From the NCBI GenBank assembly GCA_012271025.1, contig JAAXHF010000037.1:1-5245 (forward strand): a stretch of 5,245 nucleotides of DNA, in the 5' to 3' direction. A program made the translations under genes and the position numbers. This document shows, piece by piece, positions 1 through 5,245 of the stretch. The first letter of the stretch is position 1. Every line of letters starts with the position of its first letter. Under the pieces are notes generated by a model. That model was given only the letters and a program-made list of their open reading frames with translations. It ran no database searches and was not told the DNA's origin. Source of the stretch: Deltaproteobacteria bacterium (GTDB lineage Bacteria > Desulfobacterota_B > Binatia > Bin18).

Positions 1-37
1 TACACAGGATCGTAATTTGCTCTAAGGGAGCGTTCAT
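1..37 (-). CDS. 5' end of an unidentified downstream gene (partial)
   Basis: An ATG at 37-35 overlaps the TGA stop of the PepSY gene as ATGA, and the reading frame stays open to the window edge (MNAPLEQITILC, 12 codons). A modest purine-rich GGGGA lies a few bases upstream, inside the PepSY gene. A 4-bp stop/start overlap is typical of translationally coupled operon genes, so this is probably the third gene of the receptor-PepSY unit. Twelve residues are too few to assign a family, and no signal peptide or membrane segment is visible. The start is inferred from the overlap only. Confidence 0.45.
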   Translation of the reverse strand, partial: MNAPLEQITILC

Positions 38-1215
38 GCCGAGTCCCCGCGCCCGACTGCCGCATGGACACCTGCTCCTGCCGCCTCTTCGGCCGCCAGC
101 ATGGGCATCAACTCCTCGACCGACACCTTGCGCCGCTTGAACCACAGATAGAGCCCGCTGCTGAGCACAATGATGGTCAGGATATCGAGCAGCGCCCACA
201 GAATCTTCAGCGGGAGGCCACTGTAGTCACCGAAGTGGAGCGGTTGCGAGATCAGCAGCGCGGTCACATACCAGGGCAGCTCTTGGCTGGCGGTCAGTTC
301 GCCGGTCCGGGCGTCAACCAGCACCGGCTTGAGCAAGCGTGCGGTCAGCGGCGTTACCCCGCGCATGAACGCCGCATAGTGGTGCTGGCCGGCGAACGAC
401 GTGCCTGGAAAGGCGACAAAGGCCAACTCCAGGTGGGGTTCGACAGTGCGGGCCAGGTCGGCTGCGGCCTGGACCGAGCCGAGGGTCGTGGGCGGCGGCG
501 CGTCATGGTAGGCCCTGGTCATGGCGGCCAGTTCGGTCAGCTGCCAGTAGCCGAGCATCGGTCGCGCCAAAGTGTTGATCACGCCGGTCACGCCGACTAC
601 CAGCGCCCAGACCAGGGTGACGATGCCGAGCAGGTTGTGGAGGTCCAGCCATCTGAGGCGGACCGTGCGTTCCCGGCGCACCGTGCCGAACGACAGCTTG
701 CGCATGAACGGCCCGTACACCACCGCGCCCGAGACCAGCGCTGCGGCAAACAGCAGTCCCATCAGGCCCAGGAAGAGCGTGCCCGGCAGACCGACCAGGA
801 GGCTGATGTGCAGCCGCAGCAGCAGGTGTAGAAACCCTTCGTCGAGATCGGGCGCTTCGCGGAGCACGTCTCCGGTCCGCGCGTCGAACTTGAAGCCGGC
901 CGTGGCTTCGCTGGCACCGGGCGTCTCGGCCATGACAACGAGCCACACGTGCGGTTCGTCCGGGGGGCGAAAGACGATCTGCACGGCGTCGTTCGGCCGT
1001 CTCTGGCGGGCCGTGGCGATCAGGGCATCGAGATTCGCCCGGGGCGCGGCGGCGGGCAGGACCGCAGGCTCGGCCTCATCTCCCACGAGGTGATCGATCT
1101 CGTGGTGAAAGATCAGCGGCAGGCCGGTGAGGCACAGCAGCAGGATGAAGGCTGTGCAGACCAGGCTGGTCCACCTATGCAGGAGATACCACAGCTTGAA
1201 TGCGCGACGGGTCAT
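34..1215 (-). CDS. PepSY-associated transmembrane protein (putative iron-uptake/siderophore reductase-type)
   Basis: Inner-membrane protein of 393 aa with the PepSY_TM layout: four long hydrophobic helices at about residues 17-36, 140-167, 195-216 and 336-359, with two periplasmic PepSY-like domains between them. Each PepSY-like domain ends in an 'ARTGD/EL' turn (about 112-118 and 301-307). Histidines sit beside every helix: H13, the HHxxxH at 37-42, H136, H193 and H327. They could be haem ligands, as reported for FoxB/FpvG-type PepSY proteins that reduce ferric siderophores. This role is inferred from family and context and is not proven. The ATG at 1215 is preferred because GGAGG lies 5 nt upstream; a GTG at 1242 would add nine residues but has no good ribosome site. 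It lies 142 bp after the receptor stop and overlaps the next gene by 4 bp, suggesting one iron-responsive operon. The family call is strong; the biochemical activity is open. Confidence 0.88.
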   Translation of the reverse strand: MTRRAFKLWYLLHRWTSLVCTAFILLLCLTGLPLIFHHEIDHLVGDEAEPAVLPAAAPRANLDALIATARQRRPNDAVQIVFRPPDEPHVWLVVMAETPGASEATAGFKFDARTGDVLREAPDLDEGFLHLLLRLHISLLVGLPGTLFLGLMGLLFAAALVSGAVVYGPFMRKLSFGTVRRERTVRLRWLDLHNLLGIVTLVWALVVGVTGVINTLARPMLGYWQLTELAAMTRAYHDAPPPTTLGSVQAAADLARTVEPHLELAFVAFPGTSFAGQHHYAAFMRGVTPLTARLLKPVLVDARTGELTASQELPWYVTALLISQPLHFGDYSGLPLKILWALLDILTIIVLSSGLYLWFKRRKVSVEELMPMLAAEEAAGAGVHAAVGRGDSA

Positions 1216-1218
1216 CAG

Positions 1219-1225
1219 CTCCTCC
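1219..1225 (-). promoter_or_regulatory. Ribosome binding site of the PepSY gene
   Basis: GGAGGAG on the minus strand lies just before the ATG at 1215, with 5 nt between the GGAGG core and the start. It decides the start: the upstream in-frame GTG at 1242 would place this Shine-Dalgarno sequence inside the coding region. Confidence 0.7.
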
Positions 1226-1248
1226 CAGGCGAAGCGCGACACACCTGT

Positions 1249-1302
1249 TTACCAATACGCCTCAACGCCAAAGCCCAACTCCCACGGGTAGCCGGTGTTC
1301 CC
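1249..1302 (-). pseudogene. Possible C-terminal remnant of an outer-membrane beta-barrel gene
   Basis: Minus-strand translation gives GNTGYPWELGFGVEAYW followed by TAA. The alternating glycine/hydrophobic pattern and aromatic last residue match the C-terminal beta-signal of outer-membrane barrels. It aligns without gaps to the end of the receptor just upstream (PREYGLGLELRY against PWELGFGVEAYW, sharing P, E, G, G and E at the same spacing). No usable start exists in this frame. A GTG at 1321 behind a strong AAGGAGG enters in another frame; removing one G from the GGGG run at 1300-1303 would join the two into a 23-residue peptide. The best reading is the tail of a lost second receptor or porin gene. 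Chance, or a sequencing indel in a tiny gene, are the alternatives. Confidence 0.4.
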
Positions 1303-1357
1303 CGTTGGACAGCAGTGCCACGCGTTCCTCCTTAGCCGTGTCTGGGCAACCCGGCGT

Positions 1358-3484
1358 CTAATAGCGCAGTTCCAGCCCAAGGCCGTACTCGCGCGGGCTG
1401 CTCACACTGGCAAAATCCCCGTAGCTCTGTAGCCCGTAAAAATTGTTGAAGAGGTTGGTGGCGAACACAAACAGACGCACGGCGGTGTCGGGCAGGTGCG
1501 CCGGGCGCCAGGTGTAGGACAGCTGCGCGTCGGCGAAAAAGTACGAATCTATGGCCAGTTCCGGCGTGTTGTCGTCGTCGCTGTAATAGTCGTCGGTGAA
1601 GCGGCCCTGCGTGCTGAACACGAGGTTGGGCCAGGGCTCGGCCGTCAGACCAAAACTGAAGCTGAGGCTGGGCGCGCGCTCAAACTCGTTCCCCTCCATG
1701 GCCGGATTCTGCTTGTTACGGCGAATCTCGGTATCCAGCAGGCCCAGGCCGACAAATACCGACACAGCCTCGACCGGCCAGTACATAGCCTCGATTTCCG
1801 CACCGTAGGCCAGTGCATCGTCGGCGTTGTCCAACTCGGTCACGACCTGTCCCTGGACCGGGATATTGTTGGCCCGTTGGGCGTCATCGAAGTCGGTCAC
1901 GAAGACATTGGCGTTCAGCCGCAGACGCCGGTCCAGCCAGAACGAACGGAGGAACATCTCGTAGTTCCACAGTCGCTCCTCGTCGAACTCGTCAACCTGG
2001 CCGGTGAAGAAAGACAGGGTGGTCCCGCCGGGGTTGAACCCGCGCGATACCTGAACGCCGACCCGGATATCCTCGGTCAGGTCGTAGGCCAGGCTGGCCT
2101 TGGGCAACACCTCATCGAAGGTCTTGTCGTAGTCTACCCGAAACGCGCCGGCGGCCAGGGTGCCGAACCGATCCTGGTTGTCCCGCTGATAGCGGAGTCC
2201 GCCGGTCAGATGCAGCCGGGCGGTGAGGGACCATGTGGCCTCGCCGAATACCCCGACGCTCGTTTTGTCGTCGCTGAAACGGTTGTCCTGGCCCAGACGA
2301 AACCCGGCCAGGTCAATCATCTCGTCATTATTGGTGAAGACGGTGTACACCCCGGCAATAGCCGAGATGGGGATGCCCTGCCGGTCGAAGGTCAGCAGTG
2401 TCTCATTCGTGAACTCGTCGCTCTCAAGCCGGGCCACGCCGGTTCCCGGAGGAGCGTAGCGGCGAAACAGTACGTCTGCGTAGGTAAACCGGTTGGAGAG
2501 GGTAAACCCGTATTCAAACGCATAGACCAGGTCGGCAATCAGGCTATGGGTTTCGGTCCGCATGGACGAAAACTGCGGAGCCAGGCGACGGCGGCTGACA
2601 AAAGGACGGCCCACGTTTTCCGTCTGGGGTCCCAGGACATCGGTGTAGGCGTAGGTCAGCTTGGCGCTCAGATTGGGCAGGGCGGTCGGCTCGAACAACA
2701 GCTTGCCGCGCGTGGACAGATAGCTGTCTTCTTTGCGATCAACGCCGGTTTTTTCGTCAGGAAAGGCGAACTTCAGAAAGCTCTCCGTATCCCGATAGTC
2801 GACCGTGGCGCGAAACGCGAGTTGGTCGGCAAGCAGCGGCCCCGACACCATGGCCGAGCCCTGGTAGGTATCGAAGTTGCCGCCAATGCCACGGGCCGCA
2901 GCCTCATACTCGTAGGTCGGGTCCTTGGTCTGCACGAAAACGGCCCCGGCGATCGAATTGCGGCCCTGGGTGGTGGTCTGAGGCCCACGGAAAACCTCGA
3001 CTCGCTCGATATCCCAGGCCGAGGTCAGGCCGAAAATGTATTCGTTGTAGCTGAGCGGCCGACCGTCAACCATGGTCGTCGTGCGCGGCCGGGCGCCGCC
3101 CAAAAACGAGTTCACTCCGCTCAGGATACCCGTCGAGTTTTGCCCCCGAATAGTGGGTCCATTGTTATTGGCATTGCTTATCTGGACATTCGGGGTCAGC
3201 CCCAGAATGGTGTCAACGCGGTCGGGGCCGGCGAAATTGCGCAGGTCGTCGTCCGTCACCACGTACACGCTCGAAGGGGTCTCCTTGACCGACCGGGTCA
3301 CGCGCTCCCCGGTGACGAAAAGCTGCGGGAGTTCCTCGACCGGCGTCCCTCGCCCGCTCCCCACCGACTGGCTCGCCTCGACGGCGCTTTCGGGCGGCTC
3401 CTGCTGGGCAAAAAGCCCGGACGGATTCCACACCAGTCCGGCTCCAATGCCGACCAGCAACGCTGTAAGCCTGACCTTGTTCAT
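1358..3484 (-). CDS. TonB-dependent outer-membrane receptor (probable ferric-siderophore type)
   Basis: A 708-aa outer-membrane active transporter energised by TonB-ExbBD. Residues 1-26 form a signal peptide (MNKVRLTALLVGIGAG, then ...SGLFA before QQ). A TonB-box-like 'ELPQLFVTGERV' lies near 51-62. The plug spans about 65-190, with 'MVDGRPL' (138-144) and the typical plug-end motif 'IERVEVFRGPQ' (159-169) followed by NSIAGAVFVQTKDP. The rest is a 22-strand-type barrel, including the family-typical 'GFNPGG' and 'EERLWNYEMF' stretches, and ends in 'YGLGLELRY' with a terminal aromatic. The length is normal for the family. The ATG at 3484 is chosen because GGGAGAG precedes it and it begins the signal peptide; the open frame extends 27 codons further, but that part runs through a terminator hairpin and does not resemble an export signal. 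The Fur box upstream and the PepSY gene downstream favour a ferric chelate as substrate, but the exact ligand cannot be read from sequence. Confidence 0.93.
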   Translation of the reverse strand: MNKVRLTALLVGIGAGLVWNPSGLFAQQEPPESAVEASQSVGSGRGTPVEELPQLFVTGERVTRSVKETPSSVYVVTDDDLRNFAGPDRVDTILGLTPNVQISNANNNGPTIRGQNSTGILSGVNSFLGGARPRTTTMVDGRPLSYNEYIFGLTSAWDIERVEVFRGPQTTTQGRNSIAGAVFVQTKDPTYEYEAAARGIGGNFDTYQGSAMVSGPLLADQLAFRATVDYRDTESFLKFAFPDEKTGVDRKEDSYLSTRGKLLFEPTALPNLSAKLTYAYTDVLGPQTENVGRPFVSRRRLAPQFSSMRTETHSLIADLVYAFEYGFTLSNRFTYADVLFRRYAPPGTGVARLESDEFTNETLLTFDRQGIPISAIAGVYTVFTNNDEMIDLAGFRLGQDNRFSDDKTSVGVFGEATWSLTARLHLTGGLRYQRDNQDRFGTLAAGAFRVDYDKTFDEVLPKASLAYDLTEDIRVGVQVSRGFNPGGTTLSFFTGQVDEFDEERLWNYEMFLRSFWLDRRLRLNANVFVTDFDDAQRANNIPVQGQVVTELDNADDALAYGAEIEAMYWPVEAVSVFVGLGLLDTEIRRNKQNPAMEGNEFERAPSLSFSFGLTAEPWPNLVFSTQGRFTDDYYSDDDNTPELAIDSYFFADAQLSYTWRPAHLPDTAVRLFVFATNLFNNFYGLQSYGDFASVSSPREYGLGLELRY

Positions 3485-3489
3485 ATTCT

Positions 3490-3496
3490 CTCTCCC
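3490..3496 (-). promoter_or_regulatory. Ribosome binding site of the TonB-dependent receptor gene
   Basis: GGGAGAG on the minus strand ends 5 nt before the ATG at 3484. It supports that start over the upstream in-frame ATG at 3565, which lies within the terminator hairpin. Confidence 0.6.
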
Positions 3497-3499
3497 GCT

Positions 3500-3517
3500 G
3501 TCTGCCTGGTCTGCCTG
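3500..3517. repeat. Perfect 9-bp tandem duplication in the receptor leader
   Basis: The + strand reads GTCTGCCTG twice back to back, just upstream of the receptor ribosome site. It may be a simple slippage product. No function is evident. Confidence 0.6.
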
Positions 3518-3535
3518 CTTTCCGAATCCCGAAAC

Positions 3536-3573
3536 AAAAAGAGCCCGTGAGGAGGTTTTCCTCACGGGCTCTC
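3536..3573 (-). terminator. Strong rho-independent terminator between Fur promoter and receptor
   Basis: The minus-strand RNA forms a perfect 13-bp GC-rich stem (arms 3571-3559 and 3553-3541) closed by a 5-nt loop. One A-U and one G-U pair can extend it. The stem is followed at once by five U, then GUUUC. The + strand side has no T-run, so the terminator acts only in the gene direction. It lies 115 nt after the barrel gene stop but also downstream of the predicted promoter and Fur box. It would therefore act on transcripts headed for the receptor: as the end of a short RNA, as a leaky leader attenuator, or as the shared end of the upstream operon. Confidence 0.88.
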
Positions 3574-3611
3574 GGCTCTTTGGCCTGTGGCCTCTTAAAC
3601 CTAATTGAATT

Positions 3612-3626
3612 TGAGAATCAATTTCA
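3612..3626. promoter_or_regulatory. Predicted Fur box
   Basis: The + strand reads TGAGAATCAATTTCA. It matches the 7-1-7 Fur model TGATAATCATTATCA at 12 of 15 positions, and the common variant TGAGAATCATTCTCA at 13 of 15. It lies just downstream of the predicted -10 element, over the likely transcription start, where Fur-Fe(II) would block initiation. The position before a TonB-dependent receptor and a PepSY gene fits iron repression. It is also one of the few A/T-rich stretches in this GC-rich window. Confidence 0.72.
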
Positions 3627-3632
3627 TCTGGA

Positions 3633-3659
3633 ACTATACTGCTGTTCTCCTTCTGTCAA
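3633..3659 (-). promoter_or_regulatory. Predicted sigma70-type promoter
   Basis: On the minus strand a perfect -35 hexamer TTGACA (3659-3654) is followed after 15 nt by TATAGT (3638-3633), one mismatch from TATAAT. The 15-nt spacer is a little short of the usual 16-18. Initiation would fall near 3627-3624, at the edge of the Fur box. It lies 27 nt after the barrel gene stop, and no comparable promoter is visible between the terminator and the receptor start. Confidence 0.62.
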
Positions 3660-3685
3660 GCACGGGCCGCAGAGGCTGCCTTTGC

Positions 3686-5149
3686 TCAGAAGACATACGC
3701 CGTCCGTAGATAGAACAGATCGTTGCGGTCGAACACCCCGGCGCCCGAGTCCTGCTGTCCCTCAAAGAGCAGCACCCCGGCGTCAATCTTCCAGTGGTCG
3801 CCCAAGGCATACGCCCCGAACACCTCCAGGGCCAGACCGCTGTCGTTGATGCCGTACAGGCCGCGCAGCCCGGCGTCGAGGTCGTCGCGGAGAAATTTGT
3901 CGCCGATGCTGAAGGTGAGGCCGTAGCCGTTGGCGTCTTGGCCCAGCGTCGGTCGGGCGCCGAAAATATGGTCACTGAACGCTTGCAGGTTGACGTACAG
4001 GCTACGCAGAAAGGTCCGGTCCCAGCCCAACACGGCCTGCAGATAGGGCCGCATGTCGATGTGGCCGGCGGTGGTGCTGAAGGGAAACGCCGGCTTGTAG
4101 GCCAGCTCGCCCCGCACTGTGGACTGGGCCAGCCCGACGGCGAAATTCAGGCCGTAGCCGACAAAGTGGGGATAGCGAGCTGTGATGCGGGGTCGGCCGT
4201 CACCGGTCAGGCCGCCGGTGAAGACCGCGCTGTCGGTAAAACCGTTGTAGTAGCTCAGGCCCAAATCGTAGCCGGAGCGATAGGTGGTCAGACGCAGGGC
4301 GAATTCCGGGGCGTAGGGTTCGACGATCCGAAACACGACGGCGCCGTCCCGCGCGGCCCGGCGCAAACGCCTCAGGCCGGCGGGCTGCCAGGGGTCGCCA
4401 AAACCGGGCAGCTCGCTCACCTCGGCGCGGGGGATGAACACCCCCTCAACAATGACGCCGCCAAGGGCGAGTTCGGCCTCGACCAGCGGGATCGGCAGAC
4501 GGCGGCTGGTCCGCGCGTTGGCCAGCGGGTCCCGGCTATCGACCGGGTTGATGAGATCCATAGTGTTCACCCCGTCGGTCACCCCCCAGCGCACCAGCTT
4601 CTGGCCGAGCGTGATATCCAGCCGCGACGTGTCCCACAGCAGATAGGCTTCGCGCAGCTCGGCGCGGAAGAGCTGCGGCCCGTGGTCCGCCAGTTCGGCT
4701 GCGGCCTCGGCTTCGGCCAGACCGCTTACAAAGGCGCGAAACGACCCATAGCTCAGCGGCAGCTCCAGCCACACGCGCTGGCGCAGCGAGACCGGCTCGC
4801 CGATGGTGTCGAAGCGGAGCTGGTTGCGGCTCTCCAGATAGCCGCCGAGCGGCAGCCGGCCCGGCCACCAGCCCGTCTCCGGCGGCGTCGCCAGCTCGGC
4901 GCCCAGCCTGTTTATGGTCAGGTCGATGTCGGCCAGCGGGTCACCGGCGGTCGGGTCCGCAGCCGCCGGCTGATTCGACCACCAGCCCGTCTCCGGCGGC
5001 GCCGAGACCTTGGCGCCCAGCCTGTCTATGAGCCGGTCGATATCGGCCGACGGGTCGCCGGCGGTCGGTTCCGTAGCCGCCAGCCGACACACCAGCGCGA
5101 GCCACACCACGGGGACCTGCCACAGGACTGAGCGGGACACTCGAAGCAT
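3686..5149 (-). CDS. DUF1302-like outer-membrane beta-barrel protein
   Basis: A 487-aa exported protein. Residues 1-25 look like a signal peptide (basic start, hydrophobic WQVPVVWLALV, cleavage probably after LAA). Residues 27-95 hold two copies of a 38-residue unit, 'DP.ADID..I.RLGA....PPETGWW', with no strand-like pattern. A barrel-like region with alternating residues starts near 103 and ends in 'LRTAYVF', a proper C-terminal beta-signal with terminal Phe. The segment at 182-208 (GQKLVRWGVTDGVNTMDLINP, then VDSRDP) resembles the conserved WG...D..NP.D signature of DUF1302 barrels. These are often encoded beside lipoprotein-sorting proteins and RND/MMPL exporters. The transported substrate is unknown. 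The ATG at 5149 gives a sensible signal peptide although its ribosome site is weak. The start lies 51 bp after the upstream gene's stop, so co-transcription with that gene is likely. Confidence 0.75.
   Translation of the reverse strand: MLRVSRSVLWQVPVVWLALVCRLAATEPTAGDPSADIDRLIDRLGAKVSAPPETGWWSNQPAAADPTAGDPLADIDLTINRLGAELATPPETGWWPGRLPLGGYLESRNQLRFDTIGEPVSLRQRVWLELPLSYGSFRAFVSGLAEAEAAAELADHGPQLFRAELREAYLLWDTSRLDITLGQKLVRWGVTDGVNTMDLINPVDSRDPLANARTSRRLPIPLVEAELALGGVIVEGVFIPRAEVSELPGFGDPWQPAGLRRLRRAARDGAVVFRIVEPYAPEFALRLTTYRSGYDLGLSYYNGFTDSAVFTGGLTGDGRPRITARYPHFVGYGLNFAVGLAQSTVRGELAYKPAFPFSTTAGHIDMRPYLQAVLGWDRTFLRSLYVNLQAFSDHIFGARPTLGQDANGYGLTFSIGDKFLRDDLDAGLRGLYGINDSGLALEVFGAYALGDHWKIDAGVLLFEGQQDSGAGVFDRNDLFYLRTAYVF
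4865..5071 (-). repeat. 114-bp direct tandem repeat in the barrel gene (38 aa, two copies)
   Basis: Copy one covers residues 27-57 (5071-4979) and copy two residues 65-95 (4957-4865), at a spacing of 114 bp. DNA similarity is still high; for example CACCAGCCCGTCTCCGGCGG occurs at both ends of the spacing. The duplication is in frame. Both copies keep DP.ADID, RLGA and PPETGWW, while the positions between have changed. Confidence 0.85.
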
Positions 5150-5200
5150 GAGCCCAGGGCTGATCTGACCGAACTCCGCGCCGGCTTGACGAGGTGGGCG

Positions 5201-5245
5201 CTAGCGTTGCAGCACGGTCTGCTCAAACAGCGTGTCGTCCAGCCC
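5201..5245 (-). CDS. 3' end of an upstream gene, possibly LolA-like outer-membrane lipoprotein-sorting protein (partial)
   Basis: Reading from the window edge, the minus strand encodes GLDDTLFEQTVLQR and then TAG, 51 bp before the barrel gene start. The short tail resembles the '(L)xDxxFTxRxL.R' ending common in outer-membrane lipoprotein-sorting proteins, which often precede DUF1302-like barrels. This assignment rests on memory of the family ending and on gene order. With 14 residues, another family is quite possible. Confidence 0.45.
   Translation of the reverse strand, partial: GLDDTLFEQTVLQR

Larger units (their letters stand above)
3536..3626 (-). ncRNA. Candidate Fur-regulated small RNA or attenuated receptor leader
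   Basis: From the predicted start near 3626 to the U-tract end at 3536 is about 91 nt. The RNA would have an A/U-rich, mostly unpaired 5' part (about 3626-3595), a small GGCC-ACA-GGCC hairpin (3592-3582), and the strong terminator stem. This order (Fur-controlled promoter, open seed-like region, terminator with U-tail) matches the form of RyhB, which is about 90 nt in E. coli. AAAGAGCC at 3581-3574 can also pair with GGCUCUUU at 3545-3538, which would compete with the base of the terminator and allow read-through control. No sequence similarity to a known RNA family is claimed. Confidence 0.4.

Noticed and set aside
64..831. 255-aa open frame on the + strand opposite the PepSY gene
   Set aside because: It is low-complexity Q/R/E-rich translation typical of the antisense of a hydrophobic membrane protein gene.
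1262..1321. 19-codon frame from GTG 1321 behind AAGGAGG (MALLSNGEHRLPVGVGLWR)
   Set aside because: The ribosome site is good, but the peptide has no recognisable feature and overlaps the more convincing barrel-like tail in another frame. It is kept only as part of the remnant discussion.
1496..3550. 684-aa open frame on the + strand opposite the receptor gene
   Set aside because: It is a GC-driven shadow. Its translation has no domain or export signal, while the minus strand encodes a full receptor with clear motifs.
3485..3565. 27-codon upstream extension of the receptor to the ATG at 3565
   Set aside because: The extra residues are not signal-peptide-like, and the start falls inside the terminator hairpin. 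The ATG at 3484 has a ribosome site and an export signal.
3485..3685. Cobalamin or other large riboswitch before the receptor
   Set aside because: The leader from the predicted start is only about 140 nt, and I see no B12-box-like or other familiar riboswitch core. The Fur box explains regulation better.
3794..5131. 445-aa open frame on the + strand opposite the barrel gene
   Set aside because: It is rich in G, Q, R and A with no recognisable fold or start context, and it lies entirely opposite a well-supported gene.
5146..5163. Short inverted repeat AGCCC-A-GGGCT near the barrel start
   Set aside because: The 5-bp arms with a single-base gap cannot form a proper hairpin loop and there is no U-tract.
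5026..5226. 66-aa minus-strand frame spanning the gap before the barrel gene
   Set aside because: It overlaps both the barrel gene start and the tail of the upstream gene in another frame, and has no coding character.

Overview
The window is about 5.2 kb of GC-rich DNA from a Gram-negative bacterium. All three complete genes encode envelope proteins: a TonB-dependent outer-membrane receptor, a second outer-membrane beta-barrel protein and an inner-membrane PepSY protein. All genes lie on the minus strand, so transcription runs from high to low coordinates. The GC content, the DUF1302-like barrel and the neighbouring gene tail would suit a proteobacterium or a former 'deltaproteobacterial' lineage. 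This placement is inference, because no RNA gene or phylogenetic marker is present.

Layout in transcription order: (1) 5245-5201 holds the last 14 codons of an upstream gene, possibly an outer-membrane lipoprotein-sorting (LolA-like) protein. (2) 5149-3686 encodes a 487-aa DUF1302-like outer-membrane barrel whose exported N-terminus carries a 38-residue tandem duplication. (3) The 200-bp gap 3685-3485 is the regulatory centre of the window. It holds a sigma70-like promoter, a near-consensus Fur box over the predicted transcription start, and a very strong rho-independent terminator about 55 nt further on, all before the receptor gene. (4) 3484-1358 encodes a 708-aa TonB-dependent receptor. 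(5) The 142-bp gap 1357-1216 contains a short stretch that reads like the last beta-strand of another outer-membrane barrel, probably a gene remnant. (6) 1215-34 encodes a 393-aa four-helix PepSY-associated membrane protein. (7) A further gene starts at 37 in an ATGA overlap and leaves the window.

Working model: the receptor, the PepSY protein and the gene starting at 37 form an iron-responsive operon. The receptor would take up a ferric chelate across the outer membrane. The PepSY protein could reduce it or support its use at the inner membrane, as FoxB/FpvG-type proteins do. The upstream barrel and lipoprotein-sorting-like tail probably belong to a separate envelope or export operon.

The most interesting point is the Fur-box promoter followed at once by a strong terminator. 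This is the architecture of an iron-starvation small RNA of the RyhB/PrrF kind. Alternatively, it is a transcription attenuator in the receptor leader.
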